A stretch of DNA of 64,000 nt from Arthrobacter sp. Leaf141 (lineage in GTDB: Bacteria > Actinomycetota > Actinomycetes > Actinomycetales > Micrococcaceae). The position numbers were made by a program, and so were the translations under genes. A model generated the notes under the pieces. The model made no database searches, had not been told where the DNA came from, and saw nothing but the letters and a program-made list of their open reading frames with translations. The DNA lies in the NCBI RefSeq assembly GCF_001424565.1, contig NZ_LMOL01000018.1:702-64701 (forward strand), read 5' to 3'. Shown one piece after another: positions 27,886 through 36,587 of the stretch. Within the stretch, counting starts at the first letter, position 1, and the number at the start of each line of letters is the position of its first letter.

Positions 27886-28551
27886 ATGCCAGAACAAATT
27901 GCCCGGAACACCGGTGCCCACGTCGTTTACGCAGAGCTGAAGCGCCGGATCCTGACGCTCGAGCTGAAGCCGGGGGAGCGGATCTACGAACCGGCGATGG
28001 CCGCCGAACTCCAGATCAGCCGGACGCCCCTGCGGGAGGCGATCCGGCGGCTCATTTCCGAAAGCCTCCTGGAGCAGCAACCAACGGGCGGCGTGCTGGT
28101 GCCGGACCTGGACGAAGTGGTGATTTCGGAGCTGTACGAGGTGCGCGCGGCCCTGGAATCCCTGATGGCGCGCAACGCCTGCCTCAAAGCGACGGCTGCA
28201 GACATCGAAGCCTTGGAGCGGATCCTGGCGCGTAACGCTGCCCTGGTGGAGTTTGCCGATGACGCAATGCAGCAGGGGATGGCCCTGCACGCCCAAATCG
28301 CCGGCATTGCCGGAAACTCGTGGGCCCATCGCGTCCATAGCCAGGTTTCCAGCCAGATGGAGCGGTACCGGCACTTCACCAACAGCACCCAGGACCGGCG
28401 CGATGCTGCCCTGGCCCAGCATCGGATCCTGGTGGCGGCCGTGGCGGCCGGGAATCCGGACGAGGCCGCTGCCATCGCGTTCGAGCATGTGATCGCCGCC
28501 CGGGACGCGTCCCTGCGGGCCATCACACGCAACGGCCCGGTCACCCCGTGA
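27886..28551 (+). CDS. GntR family regulator, FCD subfamily
   Basis: A 221-residue regulator. The winged HTH (HVVYAELKRRILTLELKPGE, ISRTPLREAIRRL) is followed by an all-helical FCD ligand domain with metal-binding His/Asp/Glu positions (AQHRILVAAVAAGN and nearby). ATG 27886 has GGAGG 7 nt upstream; an upstream in-frame ATG at 27850 lies inside the operator. Its stop overlaps the GTG start of an MFS transporter by 4 nt. It probably controls the transporter through 27849-27873; a carboxylic acid ligand would be typical of the subfamily. Confidence 0.87.
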   Translation: MPEQIARNTGAHVVYAELKRRILTLELKPGERIYEPAMAAELQISRTPLREAIRRLISESLLEQQPTGGVLVPDLDEVVISELYEVRAALESLMARNACLKATAADIEALERILARNAALVEFADDAMQQGMALHAQIAGIAGNSWAHRVHSQVSSQMERYRHFTNSTQDRRDAALAQHRILVAAVAAGNPDEAAAIAFEHVIAARDASLRAITRNGPVTP

Positions 28552-29720
28552 TCGGTGAACTCGGCCGCCGCTCGGCCACGGCCCTGCTGGTGCACTCCGC
28601 GCTGATCCAGGCCGTCACCTTCCTGGTCCGGCCGGCCGCGACCTACCGTGCCCTCGAACTGGACGTGCCCGGCTACGCCCTCGGACTCCTGGCCGCCAGC
28701 TACGCCGTCTTCCCGCTCCTGCTTGCCGTGCCAACGGGCGCACTGGTGGACCGCCTGGGCGAGCGCCGGCTGATGGCCATCGGATCCGCCGTTGTGCTGG
28801 CCAGTTCCGCCTTCCTTCTGGTGGCTGGCTCGTCCATTGTCACCCTGGTGATCGGCACTGCCGTGCTGGGCGCGGGCCAACTGGCGTGTGTGGTGGGACA
28901 GCAGGCTGTGGTGGCCAACAACGCCGTCGCAGCCAGGCTGGACTCGGCGTTCGGATACCTGACCTTCGCCGCATCGCTGGGCCAGGCCCTGGGGCCGCTT
29001 GCGATTGCACTGGTGGGCGGGGCCGTTATCCGCCCGGACACGCAGGCCATTTTCCTGCTGGCCGTGTGCATGGCCCTGGTGCTCTTCCTGACAACGTTTG
29101 CGGTGTCAGGAAGCGTCAGCAGCGGCATAAAGGGGACCGCCGCGCCGGGGAGTGGCGGTGGTTCCCTGGCACTGCTCAAGACCCCTGGCGTTGCCCGGGC
29201 CCTGGCCACCAGTGCCACCGTCCTGGCTGTGGTGGACCTGACGATGGTCTATCTTCCCGCACTGGGAACCGAACGGGGGCTGACGGCGGCCACCGTGGGT
29301 GCCATGCTGACCGTCCGGGCCGTTTTCTCAATGCTTTCCCGCATCCTGTTGGGCCGGGCTGCCAGGGCCATGGGGCGCATGCCGCTGCTGGTTGTCAGCC
29401 TTGTCCTGTCCACGGTGGCGCTGGCTGTTGCGGCGATCCCCATGCCGGCCTGGCTGCTGTTTGTTGTGATGGGTGCGCTGGGACTGGGGCTGGGGATCGG
29501 CCAGCCGCTCACCATGTCCTGGCTGTCATCCCGTGCCCCGGCGGGACAGCGGGGCCGGGCGCTGGCCTTGCGGCTTGCCGGCAACCGGGTGGGACAGGTG
29601 GTGCTGCCCGCCGCGATCGGCACCGTCGCTGCAGGACTTGGCGCCGCGGGGGTGTTCCTCGTCTCCGCTGTTGTGGTGGGCGGAACGCTGGTGCTGCTCC
29701 GGGGCGTCAAGCTCGACTGA
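28548..29720 (+). CDS. MFS transporter
   Basis: A 390-residue major facilitator protein with about twelve hydrophobic segments. The loop between helices 2 and 3 has GALVDRLGERRLMAIGS, matching the MFS G-x-x-x-D-R/K-x-G-R/x-R/K signature, and a second copy is seen as LLGRAARAMGRMP. The start is GTG 28548, overlapping the gntR stop (GTGA), so translation is coupled. It should import or export the small molecule sensed by the GntR protein. Substrate unknown. Confidence 0.87.
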   Translation: MIGELGRRSATALLVHSALIQAVTFLVRPAATYRALELDVPGYALGLLAASYAVFPLLLAVPTGALVDRLGERRLMAIGSAVVLASSAFLLVAGSSIVTLVIGTAVLGAGQLACVVGQQAVVANNAVAARLDSAFGYLTFAASLGQALGPLAIALVGGAVIRPDTQAIFLLAVCMALVLFLTTFAVSGSVSSGIKGTAAPGSGGGSLALLKTPGVARALATSATVLAVVDLTMVYLPALGTERGLTAATVGAMLTVRAVFSMLSRILLGRAARAMGRMPLLVVSLVLSTVALAVAAIPMPAWLLFVVMGALGLGLGIGQPLTMSWLSSRAPAGQRGRALALRLAGNRVGQVVLPAAIGTVAAGLGAAGVFLVSAVVVGGTLVLLRGVKLD

Positions 29721-29781
29721 CGTGCCAGCAGGCTGGTTCAAGACTGGGCAGGCAGCAGCCGGGAACGCGCGCCTCGGTGAA

Positions 29782-30873
29782 ATGGTGCAGACTGATGGCG
29801 TGAGCGGAATTCCGTGGGTGCTGCACGTCGATCTGGACCAGTTCATAGCTGCCGTCGAAGTCCTGCGGCGGCCGGAGCTTGCGGGCCGGCCGGTCATTGT
29901 CGGCGGCCGGGGCGACCCTACGGAGCGGGCCGTGGTGTCCACGGCTTCCTACGAGGCCAGGGCCTTCGGAGTGGGATCCGGGATGCCACTTCGGATCGCG
30001 GCCCGAAAAGTCCCCGACGCCGTGATCCTGCCTGTTGACCAGGAGGCGTACCTTGAGGCGTCCGAGGCGGTTATGGCCACGCTGCGGGCGCAGCCGGCCG
30101 CCGTCGTCCAGGTCCTGGGCTGGGACGAGGCCTTTGTCGGCATCACCACGGCGGACCCGGAGTCGTACGCCCGTCAGTTGCAGGCGGCTGTGCTGGCCCG
30201 GACGCAGCTGCAGTGCAGCGTTGGCATCGGAGACACGCTGGTCCGGGCCAAGGTGGCCACCGGGTTCGGCAAACCGGCCGGCGTCTTCCGCCTCACGGCC
30301 TCGAACTGGCTGGACGTTATGGGGAACCGGCCCACCAAGGACCTGTGGGGGGTGGGGTCCAAGGTATCGGCCCGGCTGGCGAAACTTGGCGTCCGCACCG
30401 TGGCCGGGCTCGCCGCCTGCGATCCTGCGGCCCTGGTGCCGGAATTCGGCCCGAAGATGGGTCCCTGGTATGCCAGCCTGGGACGCGGGGACGGTGCCAA
30501 CGAGGTGGACGACACCCCCTGGGTGGCCCGCGGGCACAGCCGCGAAACCACCTTCCAGCAGGACCTCACCGTTCCTGCCCAGGTGGCGGACGCCGTCAGG
30601 GAGCTGGTGGCGCGGGTCCTGACGGATGTGGCGGCCGAAGGCAGGCCCGTGGTGGGGCTGACATTAAAGGTCCGTTACGCCCCGTTCCGCACCACAACAC
30701 ACGCGAAGAAGATCCCGGAAACCTTCGACCGGGACGAAATCCTGGCCAGGGCGGTGGAGCTGTCAGCCGCGATCGAGGAGGGGCAACCCATCCGCCTGCT
30801 GGGCCTGCGCGCCGAAATGGCCATGCCGGACGACGCGCGGACCGGACACACACCAACGCGCGGCGGCTGGTGA
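29782..30873 (+). CDS. dinB: Y-family DNA polymerase (DinB/Pol IV type)
   Basis: A 363-residue translesion polymerase. The catalytic carboxylates are Asp17 (VDLDQF) and Asp115-Glu116 (GWDEAFVGI). The fingers motif STASYEARAFGVGSGMPL, the thumb HhH region (LWGVGSKVSARLAKLGVRTVAGL) and the little-finger domain follow. No beta-clamp peptide stands out at the C-terminus (TRGGW). The start is ATG 29782 or GTG 29800; neither has a strong ribosome site. It is probably error-prone and damage-related; no LexA box was recognised upstream. Confidence 0.88.
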   Translation: MVQTDGVSGIPWVLHVDLDQFIAAVEVLRRPELAGRPVIVGGRGDPTERAVVSTASYEARAFGVGSGMPLRIAARKVPDAVILPVDQEAYLEASEAVMATLRAQPAAVVQVLGWDEAFVGITTADPESYARQLQAAVLARTQLQCSVGIGDTLVRAKVATGFGKPAGVFRLTASNWLDVMGNRPTKDLWGVGSKVSARLAKLGVRTVAGLAACDPAALVPEFGPKMGPWYASLGRGDGANEVDDTPWVARGHSRETTFQQDLTVPAQVADAVRELVARVLTDVAAEGRPVVGLTLKVRYAPFRTTTHAKKIPETFDRDEILARAVELSAAIEEGQPIRLLGLRAEMAMPDDARTGHTPTRGGW

Positions 30874-30883
30874 AGCGCCGGCC

Positions 30884-31126
30884 TCAACCGGTATGCCGCA
30901 ACACGTCAGGGAGTTCATCCACGTACACCGTTTGCGGCGGGTCGAAGTAGATCACCAGCACCTCATCACCCACGGCGAAGCCGCTCACCCCGTCGAACGG
31001 GTGGGCGTGGAAGGCAGCAGTGCCACCCCGGTAGGAAAGCATCACCTCGCCGATGGTGCCCGGCCCGATCCGCCCGGAAACCCTTCCGATCCGGCCGGTC
31101 AGGCTCCGGTCGGCTTCCCTGTGCAT
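30884..31126 (-). CDS. NfeD-like OB-fold protein, flotillin partner
   Basis: An 80-residue soluble protein resembling the C-terminal OB-fold domain of NfeD proteins (IGRVSGRIGPGTIGEVMLSYRG, then FAVGDEVLVIYFDPP). NfeD proteins are encoded with SPFH/flotillin proteins and are thought to aid membrane microdomain assembly. Here the gene follows the flotillin gene by 10 bp on the same strand, which supports the call. It lacks the usual NfeD membrane helices, so it would act from the cytoplasm. Confidence 0.72.
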   Translation of the reverse strand: MHREADRSLTGRIGRVSGRIGPGTIGEVMLSYRGGTAAFHAHPFDGVSGFAVGDEVLVIYFDPPQTVYVDELPDVLRHTG

Positions 31127-31136
31127 CAGCTGTTCC

Positions 31137-32570
31137 TCAGGCGCCGGGAGCTGCCGGCGGCTGCTGGCCCGCCTGGCCCTTTTTCAGCGCCGACGCAAGG
31201 ACCGGCAGGTAGTCGCCGGCCTGCGCGAGAATGCCGCCCAGCATCTTGTTCACACCTTCGCCGCCGTTCAGGACCGTCATATGGCCCACGTGCGAAAACG
31301 GCTCGGCCGCTGCCGCGATGATGGCGGGCATGTTCTCCGCGAGCTGCTGGGAGATCACCGCGTCCTGGTTGGTTCCCAACGCTTCGGCCCGCGCTTTGAT
31401 GCCATCCGCTTCAGCCAGTGCCTTGGCCTTGATCGCCGAGGCCGCGGCATCACCCCTGGCCCGCGTGGCTGCGGCTTCTGCCTCGCCGGTGACCTTGGTG
31501 GCGCCTGCAGCGGCAGCTGCGGCGGTGGCATTTGCCTGCGCCTGAAGTTCCGTTCGGCGGGCATTGGCCTGGGCTTCGAGTTCGGTGCGCCGCGCCAGGG
31601 CCTCGGCCGCGCTGATGTCCGCGGCCTTTTGGCCTTCGGCGTCGGTGCGTTTGGCGTAGGCCTTGGCATCGGCGGGTTTCCGGACTGTGGTTTGGAGCTT
31701 CTGTTCCTCCCGGTCCGCCTCCAGTTTGGCCACCTCGGTTTCCTGGACCACCACCTGCTGCCGCGCCGTGGCGTCGGCCAAGGGTCCGGCCTGGGCGGCG
31801 TTGGCCCTGGCCCGCTCGGCGTTAGCCTGCGCCACAGACTGCCTGATGGCTGAAATGCTCTGCGCATCCGCGATCAGCGCGGCGGCCTCCGCTTCCTTTT
31901 CGGCTGCTTCACGGTTCCGGGTGGCCTCCGCGATGCGGGCTTCCATTTTCACCTGCGCGATGTGTGGCTTGGCGATGTTCTGGATGTAGCCCGTGGGGTC
32001 CTGCAGGTCCTTGATCTGCAGGGAATCAACCACAAGACCCAGCTTTTCCATTTCCACGCCGCTGGCGCTGCGGACCTGCGAGCCGAGTTTGTCCCGTTCG
32101 CGGATGATCTCCTCCACCGTCATGCTGCCGATGATGGAGCGCAGGTGGCCCTCGAAAACGTTGTAGACCTGGCTCTGCATTTTGGGCTGTTGGCCCAGGA
32201 ACCGCCGGGCCGCGTTGGCGATGAAGGGCGGCGCATCCCCGATCTTGTAAATGACCACGCCCTCCACGATGACCTGGATGCCCTGGGAGGTGACGCAGGA
32301 GACTTTCAGTTCGGTCTCGTTCAACGTCAGCGATAAGGCCCGCACTGTCTGAAGCCCCGGAAGCACCAGCGCACCCTTACCGGTGACAATTTTGAAGTCC
32401 ATCCCGGCCCGGGTTTCCGGCGTTCCCCGGGTCAGCCCGGAAATGATGAGGGCCTCGTTGGGTTCGGCCACCTTCCACATCAGCCGGGTGGCCCCCCAGA
32501 TGAATCCGACCGCAACAAGTACTCCAAGAATGATGGCGATCAGGGGAAAGAATGCTGACAGGTCCGGCAT
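31137..32570 (-). CDS. flotillin-like SPFH domain protein
   Basis: A 477-residue membrane-microdomain scaffold. One N-terminal hydrophobic helix (about 8-28) precedes the SPFH domain (about 30-200; VAEPNEALIISGL to IIRERDKLGSQV). A long Ala/Glu-rich coiled coil follows (about 210-400, with many EAEA, RRTELEAQAN and similar repeats). The tail is Gly/Pro/Ala-rich. Flotillins oligomerise on the inner face of the membrane and organise lipid domains. It is co-transcribed with the small NfeD-like gene and divergent from the ole olefin cluster; a link through membrane lipids is only a suggestion. Confidence 0.9.
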   Translation of the reverse strand: MPDLSAFFPLIAIILGVLVAVGFIWGATRLMWKVAEPNEALIISGLTRGTPETRAGMDFKIVTGKGALVLPGLQTVRALSLTLNETELKVSCVTSQGIQVIVEGVVIYKIGDAPPFIANAARRFLGQQPKMQSQVYNVFEGHLRSIIGSMTVEEIIRERDKLGSQVRSASGVEMEKLGLVVDSLQIKDLQDPTGYIQNIAKPHIAQVKMEARIAEATRNREAAEKEAEAAALIADAQSISAIRQSVAQANAERARANAAQAGPLADATARQQVVVQETEVAKLEADREEQKLQTTVRKPADAKAYAKRTDAEGQKAADISAAEALARRTELEAQANARRTELQAQANATAAAAAAGATKVTGEAEAAATRARGDAAASAIKAKALAEADGIKARAEALGTNQDAVISQQLAENMPAIIAAAAEPFSHVGHMTVLNGGEGVNKMLGGILAQAGDYLPVLASALKKGQAGQQPPAAPGA

Positions 32571-32922
32571 GACCAGGTCCTTTCAAAGGGTATGGAACAG
32601 GCACCTCGGTAAAAATTCCACCCCATGCAGCCAGTGTGGGTGCGCCTTGCCGGAGAGTCCAGAGCCGGACCGGTATTTGCCTGCAGCACCAACAGACGGC
32701 CGACGGCGGCACTTGGCGGCCGCCGTCGGGCAGCCGATCCGCCCCGTCGCCCCAGCTGCCCTGGTGCGAAGCAAACTTAGTGATCTTGCTCCATCTTGGC
32801 GGCCCAACAGCGTGGTTAATGTGCAGATTCGGGCGCGCACCAGCATAGTTAAGCTTCTGGACTTGCGCTTTTTGGGTAAAGTCCCCGCAGGAACGCAGGA
32901 CGGAAACGAACAGAGGCTTGAA
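32571..32922. other. 352-bp intergenic region between flotillin and oleA
   Basis: The gap between the divergent flotillin and oleA genes holds an 11-bp hairpin (32700-32710 with 32719-32729, 8-nt loop) and the stretch nearest oleA contains a TAAAGT box (32877-32882) that may be its -10. No good -35 accompanies it. I see no small gene or recognisable riboswitch. Confidence 0.4.
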
Positions 32923-33945
32923 TTGGCAGGTAACGCAACCTTCCGGCATCACAACTCGGCGCTGCTTTCGGTAAGCAGTGTCGAGGCTCCCATGATCGTC
33001 AGCTCCACGGAGTTCGACCGCAGGCTGGCGTCCACGCTGCAGCGGCTGAAGTTCCCGCCGCGGCTGCTGGAACGCGTGGCAGGCATCACGCACCGGCGCT
33101 GGTGGGCGGCCGGGACCTCCTTCGATGATGCAGCCATTGAGGCCGGCGCCAAGGCCCTGGCTGAGGCCGGCATCAATGCCTCGCAGGTGGGGCTGTTGAT
33201 CAACACGTCGGTGACCCGGCGCAACCTTGAGCCATCCGTTGCGGTGAAGATCCATCACGGCCTGGGCCTGCCGTCGTCGGCCATGAACTTTGACCTGGCC
33301 AACGCCTGCCTGGGATTCGTCAACGGCATGACCCTGGCGGCCAACATGATCGACTCGGGCCAGATCGACTACGCAATGATCGTCAACGCCGAGGATGCCC
33401 AGGGTACGCAGGAGGCCACACTGGCCCGGCTGCAACGGCCGGAAACCACCCGGGAGGACTTCAACCGGGAGTTCGCCACCCTGACGCTGGGCTCCGGTGC
33501 AGCGGCAGCAGTGCTTGGCCCCGCGGACCGGCACCCCGGTGCCCATCGGATTGTGGGCGGCGTGATGCGTGCCGGCACCGAACATCACGAATTGTGTGTG
33601 GGCGGCATTGACGGCATGTCCACTGACACCAAAGGCCTGCTCGACGGCGGCCTGCAGCTTGTGGTGGACGCCTGGCACGAGGCGCACCCCGAGTGGGACT
33701 GGGGCTCCATGGACAGGTACGTCACCCACCAGGTGAGCAACGCCTATACGCAGGCCATCATCGACGCCATCGACCTGGATCCTGACAAGGTCCCCATCAC
33801 CTTCCCGCACTGGGGCAATGTGGGTCCGGCGTCCCTGCCCATGACCCTGGCCGCCGAAGCGCAGTCCCTGGAAGCCGGGGACCGGGTGCTGTGCATGGGT
33901 GTGGGCTCCGGCCTGAACACCGCAATGCTGGAACTCGTTTGGTAG
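32923..33945 (+). CDS. oleA: OleA, acyl-CoA head-to-head condensing enzyme
   Basis: A thiolase-superfamily enzyme, 340 aa, that joins two fatty acyl-CoAs into a 2-alkyl-3-ketoacyl product. The catalytic Cys129 lies in FDLANACLGFVNGM. The conserved Glu103 typical of OleA is in RRNLEPSVA. The active-site His and Asn are in VTHQVSNAYT and GNVGPASLP. The start is TTG 32923 (LAGNATFRH), which matches the family N-terminus and follows AGAGG by 6 nt; the frame is open far upstream but that part is not protein-like. It is first of three overlapping ole genes. Confidence 0.93.
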   Translation: MAGNATFRHHNSALLSVSSVEAPMIVSSTEFDRRLASTLQRLKFPPRLLERVAGITHRRWWAAGTSFDDAAIEAGAKALAEAGINASQVGLLINTSVTRRNLEPSVAVKIHHGLGLPSSAMNFDLANACLGFVNGMTLAANMIDSGQIDYAMIVNAEDAQGTQEATLARLQRPETTREDFNREFATLTLGSGAAAAVLGPADRHPGAHRIVGGVMRAGTEHHELCVGGIDGMSTDTKGLLDGGLQLVVDAWHEAHPEWDWGSMDRYVTHQVSNAYTQAIIDAIDLDPDKVPITFPHWGNVGPASLPMTLAAEAQSLEAGDRVLCMGVGSGLNTAMLELVW

Positions 33946-36587
33946 CCGCCGGCTGGCCCGGGGTCCACCCGGAGTGGCCGCGGGAAGTTGATGTGCCATC
34001 CACCTCCGCAGCCGATGGGCCGGGAACGGTCCGCCGCTGGCACCTGCTGGACAACAGCGCCCAGCTGCAACGCCTGGGCCTGGAACCTGCCGGCACCCTA
34101 CTCTGCGTCCACGGCAACCCCACTTGGTCCTACCTGTGGCGGACCCTGCTGGCAGCAGGGTCCAATCCCGCCCATCCCTGGCGCGTGGTGGCCGTGGACC
34201 AGCTGGACATGGGCTTCTCGGAACGGACGGGAACGTTCCGCCGGCTGGCCGACCGGATCAACGATCTGGGCGACCTGACTGATGCCCTGGGCCTGTCCGG
34301 CCCTGTGGTCACCGTGGGCCACGACTGGGGCGGTGTGATCAGCCTGGGCTGGGCCCTGGCGCATCCGGACGATCTTGCCGGGGTGGTGCTCACCAACACG
34401 GCCGTGCATCAGCCGCCGGAATCGGACATCCCGGCGGCGCTGCGGCTTGCCCTCCACCCGGCCGTGCATGGCTGGGGCACCACAACCTCTGATGCGTTCC
34501 TGCGGGTGACCCATGCGCTGGCCCACCCGCCGCTCTCCCCGGATATCCGGGCCGCCTACATGGCCCCGTACCGCGGCGCGGACCGGCGGGCCGGCGTCGG
34601 AAATTTTGTGGCGGACATCCCCGTGGACGCCGGGCATCCCAGCTTTGCTGCGCTGTCCGGCGTCGCGGAACGCCTGCGCGGGTTGGAAGTACCGGCCCTG
34701 ATGCTGTGGGGCCCCCGGGATCCGATCTTCTCCGACAAATACCTCAAGGACCTCGCCGGCCGGCTGCCGAACGCCACTATCCACCGCTTCGAAGGCGCCG
34801 GCCACCTGGTGGCCGAAGACCGCGACATTGCCACGCCGGTGTTCCAATGGCTCGCTGACCAGGGGACTCCGGCGCTGCCGGAACCTGCCGCGCCGGAACC
34901 GGTAGCTTTCACGCCGCTGTGGGACCAACTCGGGAAACTGGCCGCAGGGCCCGCCGCAACGGGGACCGCCGTCGCCGAAATGGCCGCGGATGGCACAGTG
35001 GACCGCTCGCTCAGCTGGCAGGACCTGGAACGCAACATCCTGGACCTCGCTGCGGGACTGCACGACGCCGGCGTGGAACGCGGCAGCCGGGTCAGCCTGA
35101 TGGTTCCGCCCGGTGTGGACCTGACCGTCACGCTGTATGCCTGCCTCCGGCTGGGAGCCGTGGTGGTAGTGGCAGACGCAGGACTGGGAACCAAGGGCAT
35201 GAGCCGCGCCGTCAAGGGAGCCACCGCCGATTTCCTCATCGGCATCGACAAGGCGCTGGCCGCCGCCTCGGTCCTTGGCTGGCCTGGCCGGCGGATCAGC
35301 GTCCAGGACCTTCCGGCCGCACGCCGGCGGCTCCTCGGGGTGGAAACGTCGCTGCAGGCGCTGGCGCGGGCAGGTGCCCCCGCCAGCGCGACCCACGTGA
35401 TCGGAGCAGCAGATCCGGATGCCCCCGCAGCGGTGCTGTTCACTTCAGGGTCAACCGGGCCCGCGAAGGGCGTCCTCTACACACACCGGCAGCTGGCAGC
35501 GATGCGCGACACTGTGGCCGGCACGTTCGGGATCCGACCCGGCGCACGGCTGGTGGCGGGATTCGCCCCCTTCGCCTTGCTGGGACCAGCCCTCGGTGCG
35601 GTGTCCGTCACCCCGGACATGGACGTCACTGCGCCCCGGACCCTGACAGCACGCGCGTTGGGGGACGCCGCCGCGGCCATCGGCGCCACGGTGGTCTTCG
35701 CCTCGCCGGCGGCCCTGCGGAACGTTATCGACACCGAGACCGGCATGGGCGGCTCCGGCCGGGAGGCCCTGGCACGGATCGGCTTGCTGCTCTCCGCCGG
35801 CGCACCGGTCCCCGAACCGTTGCTGGCACAGGTGCAGCGCCTGCTGCCCCTCGCTTCCCTGCACACGCCCTACGGCATGACCGAAGCGTTGCCCGTCACG
35901 GACATCAGCCTCGGGCAGATCCGGCAGGCCGCCGCTGACGCAGCCGCCGGCACCGTGGCAGGAGCAGGCAACGGCGTCTGCGTGGGCTGGCCCGTCCAAG
36001 GCGCCCGCGTAGCCGTCATCCCGCTTGCCGCGGATGGTTCCGCGCCCGGCTCCGGACCCAGCACCGCGCCTGGCGTGACCGGGGAAATCCTGGTCAGTGC
36101 TCCACACGTCAAAGAGGCGTACGACAGGCTGTGGTTGGTCCAGCGCGGAAGCGTCTCCGTCCCGGGCTGGCACCGCACCGGTGACGTGGGCCATTTCGAC
36201 GCCGCAGGCCGGCTCTGGGTGGAAGGCCGCCTCGCCCACATCGTCACGGCCCCCGACGCCACCGTGACGCCGGTGGGCGCCGAACAGGCCATCGAACGGC
36301 TCCCCGGCATCAGGTTGGCTGCCATCACCGGCGTCGGCCCGGCCGGCACCCAGGCCGTGGTGGCCGTCGTCGAGACCCTCCCACCGGTCCGCAAAGCGGG
36401 TCCAGCCACGCCTGAACTGGCCGGCCGCGTCCGCGGCGCTGCACGGGATGCGGGGGTTGACGTCGCGGCGGTGCTCGCGGTGCCTGCGCAGCCCACCGAC
36501 ATCAGGCACAACGCCAAGATCGACAGGACCAGGCTGGCGCGGTGGGCAGAACGCGTGCTGGCCGGCGGCCGGCCGGGGAAGCCGTGA
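33939..36587 (+). CDS. oleBC: OleBC fusion: beta-lactone decarboxylase and beta-lactone synthetase
   Basis: An 882-residue two-enzyme fusion. Residues 1 to about 310 are an OleB alpha/beta-hydrolase related to haloalkane dehalogenases, with HGNPTWSYLWR and nucleophile Asp129 in GHDWGG; the catalytic His is in EGAGHLVAED. The rest is OleC, an AMP-binding (ANL) domain with FTSGSTGPAKGV near residue 500, YGMTEALPVT and WHRTGDVGHFD. OleC forms a beta-lactone from the 2-alkyl-3-hydroxy acid and OleB decarboxylates it to the olefin. The likely start TTG 33939 overlaps the oleA stop; its C-terminus overlaps oleD. The fusion is the known actinobacterial arrangement. Confidence 0.92.
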   Translation: MVAAGWPGVHPEWPREVDVPSTSAADGPGTVRRWHLLDNSAQLQRLGLEPAGTLLCVHGNPTWSYLWRTLLAAGSNPAHPWRVVAVDQLDMGFSERTGTFRRLADRINDLGDLTDALGLSGPVVTVGHDWGGVISLGWALAHPDDLAGVVLTNTAVHQPPESDIPAALRLALHPAVHGWGTTTSDAFLRVTHALAHPPLSPDIRAAYMAPYRGADRRAGVGNFVADIPVDAGHPSFAALSGVAERLRGLEVPALMLWGPRDPIFSDKYLKDLAGRLPNATIHRFEGAGHLVAEDRDIATPVFQWLADQGTPALPEPAAPEPVAFTPLWDQLGKLAAGPAATGTAVAEMAADGTVDRSLSWQDLERNILDLAAGLHDAGVERGSRVSLMVPPGVDLTVTLYACLRLGAVVVVADAGLGTKGMSRAVKGATADFLIGIDKALAAASVLGWPGRRISVQDLPAARRRLLGVETSLQALARAGAPASATHVIGAADPDAPAAVLFTSGSTGPAKGVLYTHRQLAAMRDTVAGTFGIRPGARLVAGFAPFALLGPALGAVSVTPDMDVTAPRTLTARALGDAAAAIGATVVFASPAALRNVIDTETGMGGSGREALARIGLLLSAGAPVPEPLLAQVQRLLPLASLHTPYGMTEALPVTDISLGQIRQAAADAAAGTVAGAGNGVCVGWPVQGARVAVIPLAADGSAPGSGPSTAPGVTGEILVSAPHVKEAYDRLWLVQRGSVSVPGWHRTGDVGHFDAAGRLWVEGRLAHIVTAPDATVTPVGAEQAIERLPGIRLAAITGVGPAGTQAVVAVVETLPPVRKAGPATPELAGRVRGAARDAGVDVAAVLAVPAQPTDIRHNAKIDRTRLARWAERVLAGGRPGKP

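Noticed and set aside
32700..32729. A riboswitch in the leader between flotillin and oleA.
   Set aside because: Only a simple GC hairpin is visible; no conserved riboswitch core or ligand-linked gene was recognised.
32377..33999. A 540-codon minus-strand frame across oleA and the flotillin upstream region.
   Set aside because: It is antisense to oleA, which has intact catalytic motifs. The predicted protein is His/Gln/Arg-rich and not family-like.
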